Assembly (NCBI GenBank): GCA_963825405.1
Contig: CAWGTB010000004.1
Span: 124,001-188,000 of the forward strand
Source: JACPNO01 sp963825405
GTDB taxonomy: Bacteria; Acidobacteriota; Terriglobia; Bryobacterales; Bryobacteraceae
DNA: 64,000 bases
Direction: 5' to 3'
A program made the translations under genes and the position numbers. The notes under the pieces were generated by a model. That model saw only the letters and a program-made list of their open reading frames with translations, was not told the origin of the DNA and searched no databases. This document shows positions 62,487 through 64,000 of the stretch, piece after piece; position 1 is the stretch's first letter; the number at the start of each line of letters is the position of its first letter.

Positions 62487-64000
62487 GGATGCTTCGAGAT
62501 TTTTTCCTGCGCGGCCGTAGCCGGATAGCGCAATCGCGGATTGCTCTTGAGCGCTTCGAGCGCCGGAATCGCCGATGCCGCCGCAGGGCCGATCTCGCCG
62601 AACGCGGCCACCACATTGCGCAGCACATGCAGATGCTCATCTGGCCTTTGGCTGACGGCGATGAGCGCGGGCACGGCGGCGGCGGCCCTCATGCGGCCCA
62701 ACGCTTCGGCGCAGATCATCCGCACGCTGGAATCACCGTCCTTCAAGCCTGCGATTAAAGCGGGGATAGCGGATGCCGCAGCAGGCCCGATTTCGCGCAA
62801 AGCCACGGCGGCAAGTCCGCGCACGATCGCGTCGGAGTCGGATAACGCGCGCACCAAATCCGTCGACGCGCCCGCCGCACCAGTCCCCATTTGCCCCAGC
62901 GCCCAAGCCGCCGCCGCCCGCACTTCGGCATCGGAATGGGTCAGCCCGCGCTGCAATTCCGCCAACAATCGGCTACTCCGCAGCTTCACAGCTTCCGGTG
63001 GTTCCGCGGCAACGCCGCCCACGCGCGCCAGCACCAGCCCTTCCAGCCCCAGATCGAATCGCTCCGCTGCCGCCGCTTTTCCCACGCAGCGGAACACCAG
63101 TTTGTGCGGGCCGCGCGCGAGTTGTGCCCACGTGAGCACCTGCTCACGCGATGGCACCGGTTCAGCAGAGTAGCCATCGATGCGAACGTGTGCGGCCTTG
63201 GTGGGCTCATCATCGCGCGCGCCGATCGCCGACAACACTTGCCCGTCCAACTCGACTTCATATTGCCCGAACACCGGCCCACGCGAGAATTGCAGCAGCA
63301 GCTCGTAGCGGTCATCCGATGGAATATCAAACGGAAATTCGCTCTCGCTCCCGACACCTTGCGCACGAAACGGTTCCGCGGCGATTTGTATCGCATTGCC
63401 GTGCGGCAGCCGTCGCGCTCCGTACGGCGGCACGGGCAATCCCGCCGCTACGCCCTGCTGATACCAGAACGCAACGCTGCTGAAAAAATCCGGCCGCTCA
63501 TCGAAACTCGCCTTCACTGACCCATCGCTGTTCAACACGAATCCGGCATGCTCGAAACCAAAACGCAGCGAGCGCTGGAACGGAATCGGATCGAGCACGT
63601 GCCAGCGGTAGGCCGTCATGCGCGCGCCCGTGCCGGTGCCATCCGCGATGGTCGTTCCTGCGTATAGTCCTTGCGAAACGTGCAGCGCATAGGCATCGCC
63701 GAAATAATCTTCCGTACCAGTTCCGTGGAGCGTCGGCTCCTCAGCGCCGTCGATGAAAAACGATTCGTCGCCTTCGCCAAACCATCCCGGCTGCGTTTGA
63801 ATCACGCTAAACACCGTCCCGATGTAATGCCCGCGCCCGCGCACTTCGAGCAAATCGTAGAGGCTGCCAGCCTGTGCCGGAATGGCCTGCCGGTACAGCG
63901 CGTGAAAATAGAGCGTGTCCGCGGGCAGGCTGGGCAGCTTTTTCCAATCCACCTGATAGTAGAAACTGTTGGGCCGGCGCACGCCTTCATTGGTCACAGT
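62483..64000 (-). CDS. DUF2961 protein with C-terminal HEAT repeats; 5' end outside window
   Basis: At least 504 residues are visible and the gene continues beyond the right edge. The first 230 residues are the end of a DUF2961 domain, a capsid-like glycoside hydrolase fold (QPGWFGEGDESFFIDG, LHGTGTEDYFGDAY). A beta-sandwich follows, then about five HEAT repeats (VRAAAAWALGQMGTGA, VRGLAAVALREIGPAAASAIPALIAGLKDGDSSVRMICAEALGRM). The HEAT part may be a protein-binding module. The stop overlaps the exported prephenate-dehydratase-like gene (ATGA), so they are co-translated. Confidence 0.83.
   Translation of the reverse strand, partial: TVTNEGVRRPNSFYYQVDWKKLPSLPADTLYFHALYRQAIPAQAGSLYDLLEVRGRGHYIGTVFSVIQTQPGWFGEGDESFFIDGAEEPTLHGTGTEDYFGDAYALHVSQGLYAGTTIADGTGTGARMTAYRWHVLDPIPFQRSLRFGFEHAGFVLNSDGSVKASFDERPDFFSSVAFWYQQGVAAGLPVPPYGARRLPHGNAIQIAAEPFRAQGVGSESEFPFDIPSDDRYELLLQFSRGPVFGQYEVELDGQVLSAIGARDDEPTKAAHVRIDGYSAEPVPSREQVLTWAQLARGPHKLVFRCVGKAAAAERFDLGLEGLVLARVGGVAAEPPEAVKLRSSRLLAELQRGLTHSDAEVRAAAAWALGQMGTGAAGASTDLVRALSDSDAIVRGLAAVALREIGPAAASAIPALIAGLKDGDSSVRMICAEALGRMRAAAAVPALIAVSQRPDEHLHVLRNVVAAFGEIGPAAASAIPALEALKSNPRLRYPATAAQEKISKHP

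Overview
The window looks like an acidobacterial chromosome, most probably from the Solibacter/Bryobacter branch. This is inferred from gene content, since no 16S or other marker RNA is present. The pointers are moderately GC-rich coding DNA, a recO-glyQ-glyS-ppdK operon, a PSD1-type c-heme protein paired with a DUF1501 protein, several Tat-exported sugar enzymes (Gfo/Idh/MocA, enolase superfamily, TIM-barrel isomerases), a small protein opening with MNDPQKIW behind an ECF sigma factor, and short palindromic repeats built on GGGCGGGTTTCAAACCCGCCC. No rRNA, tRNA, CRISPR array, prophage or intact insertion sequence was recognised.

Layout. 0.1-11 kb: a DUF3500 protein, an M23 peptidase, an orphan ABC-2 permease, a Gfo/Idh/MocA oxidoreductase, a PAP2 phosphatase, an FmdB-like zinc ribbon, a TPR protein, two transporters and a small AT-hook protein. 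11-22 kb (minus strand): an ECF sigma factor with three envelope or exported proteins, running into recO-glyQ-glyS-ppdK and then a serine hydrolase fused to a NamZ/DUF1343 muramidase. 22-27.6 kb: a DppA-like M55 peptidase, a methyltransferase, a GH88-like hydrolase, a CpaE-like ATPase and a LuxR-type regulator. 28.4-34.2 kb: two exported TldD/PmbA paralogs followed by a single-chain LptF-LptG permease. 34.2-43.9 kb: an ECF sigma gene and partner, the thrS/aldo-keto reductase/UvrC-like operon, another sigma/anti-sigma pair, a terpene-cyclase-fold protein, a short YidC and an HGSNAT-like acyltransferase. 44-50 kb: an enolase-superfamily enzyme with an overlapping isomerase, a TonB-domain protein, purS, glmS and yjbQ. 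50-61 kb: exported carbohydrate-related proteins and the PSD1/DUF1501 pair. 61-64 kb: a decayed higBA module, an exported prephenate-dehydratase-like protein and a DUF2961-HEAT protein cut by the window edge.

Roughly twenty genes, several essential and single-copy (glyQ, glyS, thrS, recO, ppdK), carry one-base frameshifts in patches between clean stretches. I read these as residual sequence errors and annotate the genes over their reconstructed full span, giving the break points.

The most distinctive observations are a paired palindromic element translated in frame inside an aldo/keto reductase, an exported TldD/TldE-like pair next to a fused LptFG gene, repeats that supply the stop codons of neighbouring genes, an exported prephenate-dehydratase fold with an altered catalytic motif, and a HigB toxin lacking its core.
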